A stretch of DNA of 64,000 bases from Neoaquamicrobium sediminum (lineage in GTDB: Bacteria > Pseudomonadota > Alphaproteobacteria > Rhizobiales > Rhizobiaceae): contig NZ_JABETK010000002.1 of assembly GCF_013240295.1 (NCBI RefSeq), forward strand, positions 1,426,001 through 1,490,000. Reading direction: 5' to 3'. The notes beneath the pieces were generated by a model. It was not told the origin of the DNA. It saw only the letters and a list, made by a program, of their open reading frames with translations, and ran no database searches. The position numbers and the translations under genes were made by a program. Shown one piece after another: positions 57,185-64,000 of the stretch (its first letter is position 1; each line of letters starts with the position of its first letter).

Positions 57185-57435
57185 TCGTCCTCACCCCACA
57201 TCTCGTCCATGAAAGCCTTATCGTCCTCGGCGCGATAGGGTCGAGACCCGCGCGCTGCGCGAATCTGGACCAAGACGGATTCCAACTTGTCTTCGGTCGC
57301 GTTGTCACGCTGCCTGCGCGCCTCCTCTGCCTCCAGAACGGCAAGCTTAACAGCCTCGGTTAGCGTTACGCGACGCGCCCGGGCGAAGTGCCGCAGAAGC
57401 CGGTCGGCTTCTTTATCTTGAATGTGCAGAGCCAT
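57181..57435 (-). CDS. vapB: VapB-type antitoxin (Rv0623-like)
   Basis: An 84-residue antitoxin. The N-terminus MALHIQDKEADRLLRHFARARRVTLTEAVKLAVLEAEEARR is the ribbon-helix-helix-like domain of Rv0623/VapB proteins, and the acidic C-terminus (DDKAFMDEMWGEDD) is suited to neutralise the PIN toxin. The gene lies immediately downstream of a perfect 13-base inverted repeat, the probable autoregulatory operator. Confidence 0.87.
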   Translation of the reverse strand: MALHIQDKEADRLLRHFARARRVTLTEAVKLAVLEAEEARRQRDNATEDKLESVLVQIRAARGSRPYRAEDDKAFMDEMWGEDD

Positions 57436-57444
57436 TTTCTGCCT

Positions 57445-57478
57445 CCATGTACAAAGTGATATGGTACTTTGTACATGG
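57445..57478. promoter_or_regulatory. Operator of the second vapBC pair
   Basis: CCATGTACAAAGT (57445-57457) and ACTTTGTACATGG (57466-57478) are perfect reverse complements with an eight-base spacer, nine bases before the antitoxin ATG. Its position and perfection indicate the VapBC autorepression site. Confidence 0.75.
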
Positions 57479-57513
57479 GTTTTCTACAACGATGGTACGG
57501 CTGCGGCCAACAG

Positions 57514-59960
57514 CTACCCCCGCATCCGCTCGAAATTGGCGTCAAACAGTGGCATCGCCTGAATTCTTGCAGGCAAGCGCCGGCCGAGAAGCTCGATCTC
57601 GAACCCTGTTTCCGCCTCTGCAATTTCGCGCGGCACATAGCCCATCGCCACCGATTTACGGGAATGATGGGCGTAACCCCCGACGTCACCCAGCCGCGCA
57701 CGGCGCCTTCGAACCAGATCGCCTCGTCGCCGATGACGTCGGCGTCGACCGCATCCACGACGAAGCTGCGCAGCCGTAGCCGGCCGCCCTGCTCGCGCTC
57801 GGCGAGTGCCGCCGCCTTGCCGACGAAATCCGCCTCCTTGCCATAGGCGACGAAGCGGTCGAGGCCGGCTTCTAGAGGACCGTAGATCGGCCGGTATTCA
57901 CGCGCCCAGGAACCGTAATTCTTTTCGAGCCGCAGCGCGTTGAGGCGCGCGCGAGCCGAACAGGCCGATACTGAATTCTTCACCCGCCGACATCAGCCGC
58001 TCGAAGACATGACGCTGATATTCCGGCGCCATCCAGATCTCGTAGCCGAGATCGCCGGTATAGCTCACGCGCCCGACCAGACAGGGCGCCATGCCGATGT
58101 CCATCCTGCGGATCGCCATGAACGGGAACGCGGCATTCGAAACGTCGGCGCGGGTAACTGTCTCGAGCAGTTTTCGCGCTGTCGGGCCGGCGATGGCTAG
58201 CCCGACCAACGACAGGCCCCGCGCATCGACATTCACGCTTCCTTCGCCCGGCAGGTGCTTCTCGAACCAGCGCATGTGGTTCTGCTCGGCAATGCCGGAG
58301 CCGAAGATCATCCAGTCCTGCGATGACGACCGGTCCGCATCGTCAGTAAGATCGCCACCGTAAAATCGCCGATCAGCTTGCCGTCTTCCTTCAGCATCGG
58401 CGCGAGCGCCATGCGTCCCGGTGCGGGCAGCTTGCAGGCGAGCATGCGGTCAAGCCAGTCGCGGGCGCCCTTCCCCGTCACCCGGTATTTGGCAAAGCTG
58501 GAGATTTCCATGAGGCCGACGCGCTCGCGCACAGTCTGCGCCTCATTTGCCACATGCTCGAAATCGGTCGAACGCCGCCAGGAAAATTTGTCCCTCGCGC
58601 CCCGCGGCGCATACCACAACGGCACCTCGAGCCCATAGGCGACACCCCATTGCGCACCCTTGGCCGAAAGAAGGTCATAGATCGGCGTGGTCTTCAGCGG
58701 TCGTCCGGCCGGCAATTCCTCGTTGGGGAAGCCGATCGAGAAGCGCCGCGAATAGTTCTCGCGCACCTTGGCGTTCGTATAGGCCATCGACGCCCAGTCG
58801 CCGTAGCGCGCCACGTCCATCGCCCAGATGTCGGCGCCCGGATCGCCGTCGATCATCCAGTTGGCGAGCGCCAGCCCGACGCCGCCGCCCTGGCTGAAGC
58901 CGGCCATCACCCCGCAGGCCACCCAGAAGCCGGGAAGCCCGCGCACCGGCCCCACGAGCGGGTTGCCGTCGGGCGCAAACGTGAAGGGCCCGTTGATGAT
59001 CTGCTTGATGCCGGTCTTCTGGAAGGCCGGGAAATGGCGAAAACCCACCTCAAGCGACGGCGCGATGCGGTCGATGTCGGGCTCCAGAAGCTCGTGGCCG
59101 AAATTCCACGGCGTCTGGTATTCCGACCATGGCTTGGCGGCCTTTTCGTAGGTGCCCATAAGCATGCCGCCGCGCTCCTGGCGCAGATAAAGCTCACCGT
59201 CGAAGTCGATGGCATGGATGATCTCGCTGCCGGTCTTCGCGTTCCACTCCGCCACTTCCGGCATGTCCTCGGTGATGAGGTACATGTGCTCCATGGCCAG
59301 CACCGGCAGTTCCAGCCCCACCATGCGCCCAACCTCGCGCGCCCAGAGCCCGCCGGCATTGACGACATGCTCGGCCACCACCTCGCCCTTGCCGGTGATG
59401 ACACGCCACATGCCATCTTCGCGCCGCACGATATCCTCGACCTTGGTGAAGCGATGCACCTCCGCGCCCAGCTTTCGGGCGGCCTTGGCATAGGCGTGGG
59501 TGACGCCGGAGGGGTCGAGGTGACCGTCCTCCGAATTGCGCACCGCGCCGACGAACTGCTTCGGATCGAGCAGCGGCATCAGCTCTGCCGCCTCCTGCGC
59601 CGAGATTTCCTCCAGGTCGAGCCCGAGATAGCGCCCCTTGGCCACGACGCCCCGCAGCCAGTCCATGCGTGCTTCGGTGGCCGCCAGCAGCACGCCGCCG
59701 GTGATGTGCACGCCGGTTGCCTGGCCGGAAAGCTCCTCGATCTCCTTGTAGAGTTCGATCGTGTATTTCTGCAGCTTGGCGACGTTCGGGTCGCCGTTGA
59801 CCGTGTGCATGCCGCCCGCCGCGTGCCATGTCGAGCCGGAGGTCAATTCGTCGCGCTCCAGCAGCATGACATCGGTCCAGCCATGCCGGGCAAGATGATA
59901 GAGCACGGAAGCGCCCACGACGCCTCCCCCGATTACCACGACACGTGCGTGCGATTTCAT
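57514..59960 (-). pseudogene. Dimethylglycine/sarcosine dehydrogenase-like flavoprotein with GcvT domains, three frameshifts
   Basis: A roughly 815-residue FAD enzyme of the DMGDH/SARDH type: N-terminal FAD motif VVVIGGGVVGASVLYHLARHGW with the HAAGGMHTV region (covalent-His area), a DAO fold, and C-terminal GcvT domains that bind folate (GDLGYEIWMAPEYQRHVFERLM, ALRLEKNYGSWAREYRP, then GYAHHSRKSVAMGYVP). It probably oxidatively demethylates an N-methylated amine. The frame breaks at 58347-58351 (one base short), 57942-57953 (one base extra) and 57677-57681 (C run one base short). The reconstructed C-terminus ends at TAG 57516-57514. A palindromic repeat separates it from the MttB gene upstream. 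Errors are the likely cause. Confidence 0.85.
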
Positions 59961-60042
59961 GATTGCTGTTCTCGTTCAGTGAGTTGAAGGCTTGGCCTGA
60001 ATCTTGTTGTCAGGCGCTTGGAAGCGGGAGTTTGGGCGTTCC

Positions 60043-60079
60043 GGCATGGATCCTCGGGCTTGACCCGAGGATCCATGCC
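60043..60079. repeat. Palindromic repeat between MttB and flavoprotein genes
   Basis: GGCATGGATCCTCGGG (60043-60058) and CCCGAGGATCCATGCC (60064-60079) are exact 16-base arms around CTTGA. This sequence type is widely dispersed in alphaproteobacterial genomes. It may act as a mRNA hairpin between the two genes. Confidence 0.8.
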
Positions 60080-60114
60080 TGACCATCTCCACCTCGCCAG
60101 CAGCACGAAATAGG

Positions 60115-61656
60115 TCACGGCTCCCCCGCCCCGATCTCTTCCTTGCGTTTGGCGACGTAGGCGTCGAGCGCTTCTCGTACGCTCTCGTCCATCGGCGGCT
60201 GTTGGTATTCGGCCAGCGCCTTCTTCCAGACCTGCGTCGCGCGCGCGGTTGCATCGGCGGCGCCGCTCTCCTGCCAGCTCTCGTAGTTCTGCCAGTTGGA
60301 GACCATCGGCTGGTAGAACGCGCTCGAATAGCGCTCCAGCGTGTGCGCATCGCCGAAGAAGTGCCCGCCCGTCGGCACGCGCGCCAGCGCGTCCAGCGCC
60401 AGCTCGGCCTCGTTCACCTCGATCGGGCGCAGCAGTTCCATCATGTGCTGGATCATCTCGACGTCGAGCACCACCTTCTCGAAGCTCGCCGTGAGACCGC
60501 CCTCCTGCCAGCCGGCGGCGTGGTAAAGCAGGTTGCCGTGGCCGAGCACGGCGCCCCACAGCGCCATCATCGTCTCGTAGGCGCCCTGCGCATCCGCCGC
60601 GTTGGAGGCGGAGCCCGGCGTGGTGCGGTATGGCAGGTTGTAGCGGCGCGCAAGCTGGCCGGAGGCGATGTTGGCCTTCGCGTTCTCCGGCGTGCCGAAG
60701 GCCGGAGCGCCAGAGCGCATGTCGACATTGGAGGTGAACGCCCCATACATTACCGGTGCGCCGGGCCGCACCAGCTGGGTCAGGACAATGCCGGCGAGCG
60801 CTTCGGCATTCTGCTGCGCCAGCGCGCCGGCCAGCGTCACCGGGCTCATCGCCCCCATCAACGTGAAGGGCGTGACAGCGACCGACTGCCCATGTTCCGC
60901 CATCACCATCAGGCCCTCGGCCATCTGGTCGTCGAAACGACGCGGGCTGTTGACCGAGATGATGGTGGAAAGTGCGGGATCGCCGCGCATCTGGTCCAGC
61001 GTCAGCCCGCGCGCGATCGCCATCATCTCGATACCGTCCAGCGCCCTGCCCTGGCCGATGGCGGAGACGTGAAAGCTCTTGTCGGTCAGCGTCAGGTTGG
61101 CGAGATAGGTGTCGAGGTGCCGGGTGTTGGCCGCGAGCTCGATCGGCGCGCAGACCTGGTTGCCGAGCATGGTGATGCAGTTGAAATGCTGCGCCAGCCG
61201 GATGAGGTCGCAATAATCGCGATGGTTTCCCGCGCGTCGCCCGCGCTCCATGTCGTGCACGTTGGGCGGCCCGGCAACCAGCGTGAAGCAGATGGCATCG
61301 CCGCCCAGTGGAACCGCGCGCACCGGGTTGCGCGGCGTCAGCGTGTAGGACGGCTGCGTTGTCCCAAGTGCCTCCGCAACAAGCCCGCGATCGATGTAGA
61401 CCGTCTTTGCAGCGCGATCGACCTTGGCGCCAGATCGGGCGAACACGTCGAGCGCGGCGGCGCTCATCATCTCGATGCCGAGATTTTCCAGGATGTGCAT
61501 CGATGCGTCGTGGATCGCCTCCACCTGGTCGTCAGAAAGGACCCGCATCGGCGGATAGGGATTGCGCACATGCGACGCCGCAAGCTGCGGGATCGGTGCA
61601 GGCTCGCGGGCGTTGGCGCGCCCGCCGGAGCGGCGGCGGCGTGGTTCGGCGTTCAT
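60115..61656 (-). CDS. Trimethylamine methyltransferase (MttB) family protein, non-pyrrolysine type
   Basis: A 513-residue TIM-barrel protein of the MttB superfamily, which in other members moves a methyl group from quaternary amines such as glycine betaine to a corrinoid protein. Seen: YPPMRVLSDDQVEAIHDASMHILENLGIEMMSAAALDVFARSGAKVD at the N-terminus, VAGPPNVHDMERGRRAGNHRDYCDLIRLAQHF and TSNVDMRSGAPAFGTPENAKANIASGQLARRYNLPYRTTPGSASN. The frame is open throughout with no in-frame TAG, so pyrrolysine is not used. No corrinoid protein gene is in the window. The start is ATG 61656. It precedes a dimethylglycine dehydrogenase-like gene on the same strand, suggesting a shared demethylation pathway. 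Confidence 0.87.
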   Translation of the reverse strand: MNAEPRRRRSGGRANAREPAPIPQLAASHVRNPYPPMRVLSDDQVEAIHDASMHILENLGIEMMSAAALDVFARSGAKVDRAAKTVYIDRGLVAEALGTTQPSYTLTPRNPVRAVPLGGDAICFTLVAGPPNVHDMERGRRAGNHRDYCDLIRLAQHFNCITMLGNQVCAPIELAANTRHLDTYLANLTLTDKSFHVSAIGQGRALDGIEMMAIARGLTLDQMRGDPALSTIISVNSPRRFDDQMAEGLMVMAEHGQSVAVTPFTLMGAMSPVTLAGALAQQNAEALAGIVLTQLVRPGAPVMYGAFTSNVDMRSGAPAFGTPENAKANIASGQLARRYNLPYRTTPGSASNAADAQGAYETMMALWGAVLGHGNLLYHAAGWQEGGLTASFEKVVLDVEMIQHMMELLRPIEVNEAELALDALARVPTGGHFFGDAHTLERYSSAFYQPMVSNWQNYESWQESGAADATARATQVWKKALAEYQQPPMDESVREALDAYVAKRKEEIGAGEP

Positions 61657-61901
61657 CCTCAAAGGCTTATCGTGCTGAAACGCTTCTTCTGTCGAAAAAG
61701 CGTCCTATCCGGGCGTAATTTTAAGATGAGCGGCAAATATTCGCGTCTGATGGAAAGAATAGCGACATTCCGCGTCGCTTAAATAACATAGCATGAATTT
61801 CGAGAGTTTTGGCGCTTCTGGACGCCACGAGACAAATCGGTCAGGAAGTGGGGACGGTGCAGGCTGCACCGGCAAGAGAAATTGCCGCCCGAGGTGTCCC
61901 A

Positions 61902-62678
61902 GTGTCCACGCTCCTGACCACGCTGTTCTCCCAATCGGCGCCGCTGATCCTTTTGGCGCTCGCGGTCTTCGGCATCGTCATCTTTGCGGTTTCGATGCTG
62001 TTGCTTACTGCCTTCAGGTCATCCACCCGGCACCTCGATCAGGCGGTTCCCGTCACCACCTTCATGAGCACGATCGCGACGGCATGGGCGTTGGCGCTGG
62101 GCTTTGCCGCCGCCGACGTTTGGTCCATCCGCGCGCAGGCCGAGCAGGCCGCCAGCGAGGAGCGTTCCACGATAGCCCGCCTCGCAGGCATAGCCGGACC
62201 CGATGCGCTCGACGTGCCGGCCATGATCGAAGGCCTCATCGCCTATAAGGCTGCGGTGCGCGATGTCGAATGGGGTGCCAACGCCAACCGCGACCCGGCG
62301 CTGGAAGTCGACCGGGCACTCCAGCAGATTCGCATCGGCATGATCGACTTCGCGCAGGCCGGTGCCTCGGCCCCGCTGGTTGCGAAGATGGCGCAGGACT
62401 TCGACGAGTTGCAGGATGCGCGCAACAAGCGGCTTGCATTGGGCGGCAACTCGATCAGCCAGTACAAATGGTATCTGGTGCTGTTCCTGACATTCCTGTC
62501 GATGGTTGCGATCGCCGCCGTGCATGCGGAGCGCCCTCCGGCGGCACGCAACGCGCTGGCGGTGTTCGCCGTCGCGGCTGTCGTCAGCCTCTGGATCCTC
62601 GCTCTGCATGCCATTCCCTATGCGGGCGCGGCGCGCATCGGCTTCGAGGAAATCCAGTTCCCGATCTCACACTCCTGA
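61902..62678 (+). CDS. DUF4239 (bestrophin-like) membrane protein
   Basis: A 258-residue membrane protein with helices at the N-terminus (APLILLALAVFGIVIFAVSMLLL) and C-terminus (WYLVLFLTFLSMVAIAAVH and NALAVFAVAAVVSLWILALHAIPY) and a soluble middle with VTTFMSTIATAWALALGFAAADVWSIRAQAEQAASEERSTIARL, the family signature as I recall it. The GTG at 61902 is chosen because it precedes the first membrane helix; a TTG at 61809 would add 31 residues of unlikely lead. Function unknown; related bestrophin-like proteins are ion channels. Confidence 0.7.
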   Translation: MSTLLTTLFSQSAPLILLALAVFGIVIFAVSMLLLTAFRSSTRHLDQAVPVTTFMSTIATAWALALGFAAADVWSIRAQAEQAASEERSTIARLAGIAGPDALDVPAMIEGLIAYKAAVRDVEWGANANRDPALEVDRALQQIRIGMIDFAQAGASAPLVAKMAQDFDELQDARNKRLALGGNSISQYKWYLVLFLTFLSMVAIAAVHAERPPAARNALAVFAVAAVVSLWILALHAIPYAGAARIGFEEIQFPISHS

Positions 62679-62756
62679 ACCGCGCCTTCGCCTCCCGCCT
62701 GGATCGTTAAAATTCAAGGCAAGCTTTCATTTACGGGCATCCGCTAGTGTGACGGA

Positions 62757-63350
62757 ATGTCTGTATCGCGTTCCTTGCGTTTCCTGCCGCTCTTGTTGCT
62801 GCTGGCCTTATCGGCCTGCGCCAGCAAGCCCGATCGTATCAACAATGTCTGCTCGGTGTTCGACCAGAATTCCGGCTTCGTCGGCAACTGGCATCGTTCG
62901 GCAAGCAGCGCGTCGCGTCAATACGGCATTCCCGTTCACATCCTGATGGCGACGATCCGCATGGAGTCCGGCTTCGAAGGCCGCGCGCGCCCGCCACGCA
63001 AGAAAATCCTCGGCTTTATTCCCGGCAAGCGCGCCTCGACAGCCTACGGCTATTCGCAGGCGCTTGACGGCACATGGACTGAATATCAGCGTGCGACCGG
63101 CCGCCATATGGCCCGCCGCAACAACTTCTCCGACGCCGTCGATTTCGTCGGGTGGTACCATAACAAGTCGGCGACCACGCTCGGCATCGCGCCGCACGAC
63201 GCCTACAATCTCTATCTAGCCTATTATTCCGGCCATGCCGGCTATCGGCGCGGAAGCTGGCGCAGCAATACCTCGATCCAGAACTACGCACGCCGCACCG
63301 CGACGATGGCTCAGAACTACGCATCGCAGATGCAGTCCTGCGGGCGCTAG
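62757..63350 (+). CDS. Lipoprotein lytic transglycosylase (SLT domain)
   Basis: A 197-residue lipoprotein: signal peptide with lipobox LSAC at residues 18-21, then an SLT/goose-lysozyme-like domain with the catalytic Glu in MATIRMESGFEG and later STAYGYSQALDGTWTEYQRATG and DAYNLYLAYYSGHAGYRRG. It cleaves peptidoglycan glycan strands from the inner face of the outer membrane, presumably. It stands alone, followed by a large repeat. Confidence 0.87.
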   Translation: MSVSRSLRFLPLLLLLALSACASKPDRINNVCSVFDQNSGFVGNWHRSASSASRQYGIPVHILMATIRMESGFEGRARPPRKKILGFIPGKRASTAYGYSQALDGTWTEYQRATGRHMARRNNFSDAVDFVGWYHNKSATTLGIAPHDAYNLYLAYYSGHAGYRRGSWRSNTSIQNYARRTATMAQNYASQMQSCGR

Positions 63351-63392
63351 ACGCCGCCAGCGCAACTGCTCGACAGGTCAAGACGCTCTCAC

Positions 63393-63665
63393 TGCGTCCT
63401 TCGAGGCTCGCAGAGCCTGTTCTCGGGCTTGCCGAAGGCAAGACCCGGGGGCTCGCACCTCAGGATGAGGGAGGTGATTTGATCGCCCCCAACAGCACAG
63501 CGGATTCAACTACAGGGGGAAAAGGCCGACGCACGTCGGTAGAACAACCTTCGAGCCCGCGAGTTTGCCGGAGCGATGCAAGACCTCCCTCATCCTGAGG
63601 TGCGAGCCCCCGGGTCGTGCCTTCGGCAAGCCCGAGGACAGGCTCTGCGAGCCTCGAAGGACGCA
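63393..63665. repeat. Long inverted repeat in the 343-base gap before the nuoE-like gene
   Basis: Arms 63393-63475 and 63583-63665 are about 83 bases each. Both hold TGCGTCCTTCGAGGCTCGC, AGAGCCTGT, GGCTTGCCGAAGGCA, a run of C/G and CACCTCAGGATGAGG in mirrored order, with few mismatches. The outer and inner parts are the same as at 31547-31678, with about 40 bases inserted in the middle of each arm. It fills nearly all of the 343-base stretch 63351-63693, where no gene was seen. Confidence 0.85.
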
Positions 63666-63693
63666 CCACAAACTGCACAGCAGAAGCGAACGC

Positions 63694-64000
63694 CTACCGC
63701 GGCTTCTTGCCGAAGACGCGGATGTATTCGGCCTCGCCGCCCTTGGCGAGCGCCTTGGCCTGCTTCACCCAGTTGTCGCGCTCGATGCGCCCCTTGAATT
63801 TGAGATAGTTGTCGACCCAGTCGCGCTCGGCCTTCTTCCACGCCGCCACCTGCGCGTAGGTGTAGATGCCGAGCCCGTTGAGAACGCCCTCCAGCTTTGG
63901 CCCGACACCGGAGATCAGCTTGAGATCGTCGGGGTTGCGCGGTTTCTTCACCGCTGGCGGACGCCCCTTCTCGGCGCCACCTGCCGTCTCAGAAACGCCC
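63694..64000 (-). CDS. nuoE: C-terminal part of NuoE-like protein (cut by right window edge)
   Basis: The frame is open from the right edge to the stop at 63694. The visible 102 residues start with a Gly/Pro-rich linker (GVSETAGGAEKGRPPAVKKPRNPDD) followed by a helix-hairpin-helix-like domain LKLISGVGPKLEGVLNGLGIYTYAQVAAWKKAERDWVDNYLKFKGRIERDNWVKQAKALAKGGEAEYIRVFGKKPR. From memory this domain is the tail of rhizobial NADH-quinone oxidoreductase subunit E. The catalytic 2Fe-2S part lies outside the window, so the name is provisional. Confidence 0.65.
   Translation of the reverse strand, partial: GVSETAGGAEKGRPPAVKKPRNPDDLKLISGVGPKLEGVLNGLGIYTYAQVAAWKKAERDWVDNYLKFKGRIERDNWVKQAKALAKGGEAEYIRVFGKKPR

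Noticed and set aside
57898..58311. A separate GcvT-like gene
   Set aside because: It is the middle part of the flavoprotein between two single-base frameshifts.
60115..61656. A pyrrolysine-containing MttB
   Set aside because: The reading frame has no internal TAG, and no pylT-like tRNA or pylS was seen.

Overview
The window looks like chromosome from a Hyphomicrobiales (Rhizobiales) alphaproteobacterium, most likely of the Mesorhizobium/Aminobacter/Nitratireductor (Phyllobacteriaceae) kind. Reasons: high G+C, an ArsR-methyltransferase fusion next to metF, a CsgH-type curli chaperone, RIME-like palindromic repeats, the pca/pob gene order, and at the right edge a C-terminal tail of the type found on rhizobial NuoE. 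No rRNA, tRNA, CRISPR array, transposase or phage gene was recognised.

Layout. 1-5090: metF (cut by the left edge) with its ArsR/methyltransferase partner, a TrmO-like gene, small conserved proteins and a FabH-like ketosynthase. 5097-8530: the ABC-F factor EttA, then a curli island (curlin, CsgH, curlin) with a shared palindromic element before each curlin gene. 8579-16690: a COG0523 zinc GTPase behind a Zur-like box, a NitT/TauT-type ABC transporter, an alpha/beta hydrolase, and a coupled CaiB transferase/TPP enzyme pair. 16917-28154: phenylacetate catabolism (paaABCDE, paaK, paaI, paaZ) with PaaX and TetR regulators and a cytochrome P450. 28232-30199: a chemoreceptor. 30436-35675: 4-hydroxybenzoate/protocatechuate catabolism (pobA-pcaC-pcaH-pcaG, pcaB, pobR). 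35779-47218: a GST, a flavin monooxygenase, and a reductive pyrimidine catabolism operon (ABC transporter, dihydropyrimidinase, amidohydrolase, aminotransferase) divergent from a RutR-like regulator. 47303-53953: a mixed accessory stretch (VapBC, DMT exporter, Rrf2/AhpD pair, MarR/GST pair, dialkylglycine decarboxylase with LysR). 53966-56648: preA/preT, the first step of pyrimidine reduction. 56783-61656: a second VapBC, a dimethylglycine/sarcosine dehydrogenase-like flavoprotein and an MttB-family methyltransferase. 61902-64000: a DUF4239 membrane protein, an SLT lipoprotein and the partial nuoE-like gene.

How it works together. The core is catabolic. Phenylacetate is activated by PaaK, epoxidised by PaaABCDE and ring-opened/oxidised by PaaZ. 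4-Hydroxybenzoate is converted by PobA to protocatechuate, which PcaHG, PcaB and PcaC carry to the enol-lactone; pcaD is not present. Uracil/thymine are reduced by PreTA and hydrolysed by the dihydropyrimidinase and carbamoyl-amidohydrolase, and the beta-amino acid is transaminated. Two RutR-like boxes (46425-46440, 56701-56716) link the two halves of the pyrimidine pathway across about 7 kb of unrelated genes. The flavoprotein/MttB pair suggests methylamine or betaine demethylation.

Data quality. At least 14 single-base frameshifts interrupt 10 otherwise well-conserved genes, 11 of them a missing base, often in short G/C runs. This is more likely residual sequencing error than decay, so these genes are annotated as full loci and the break sites are given.
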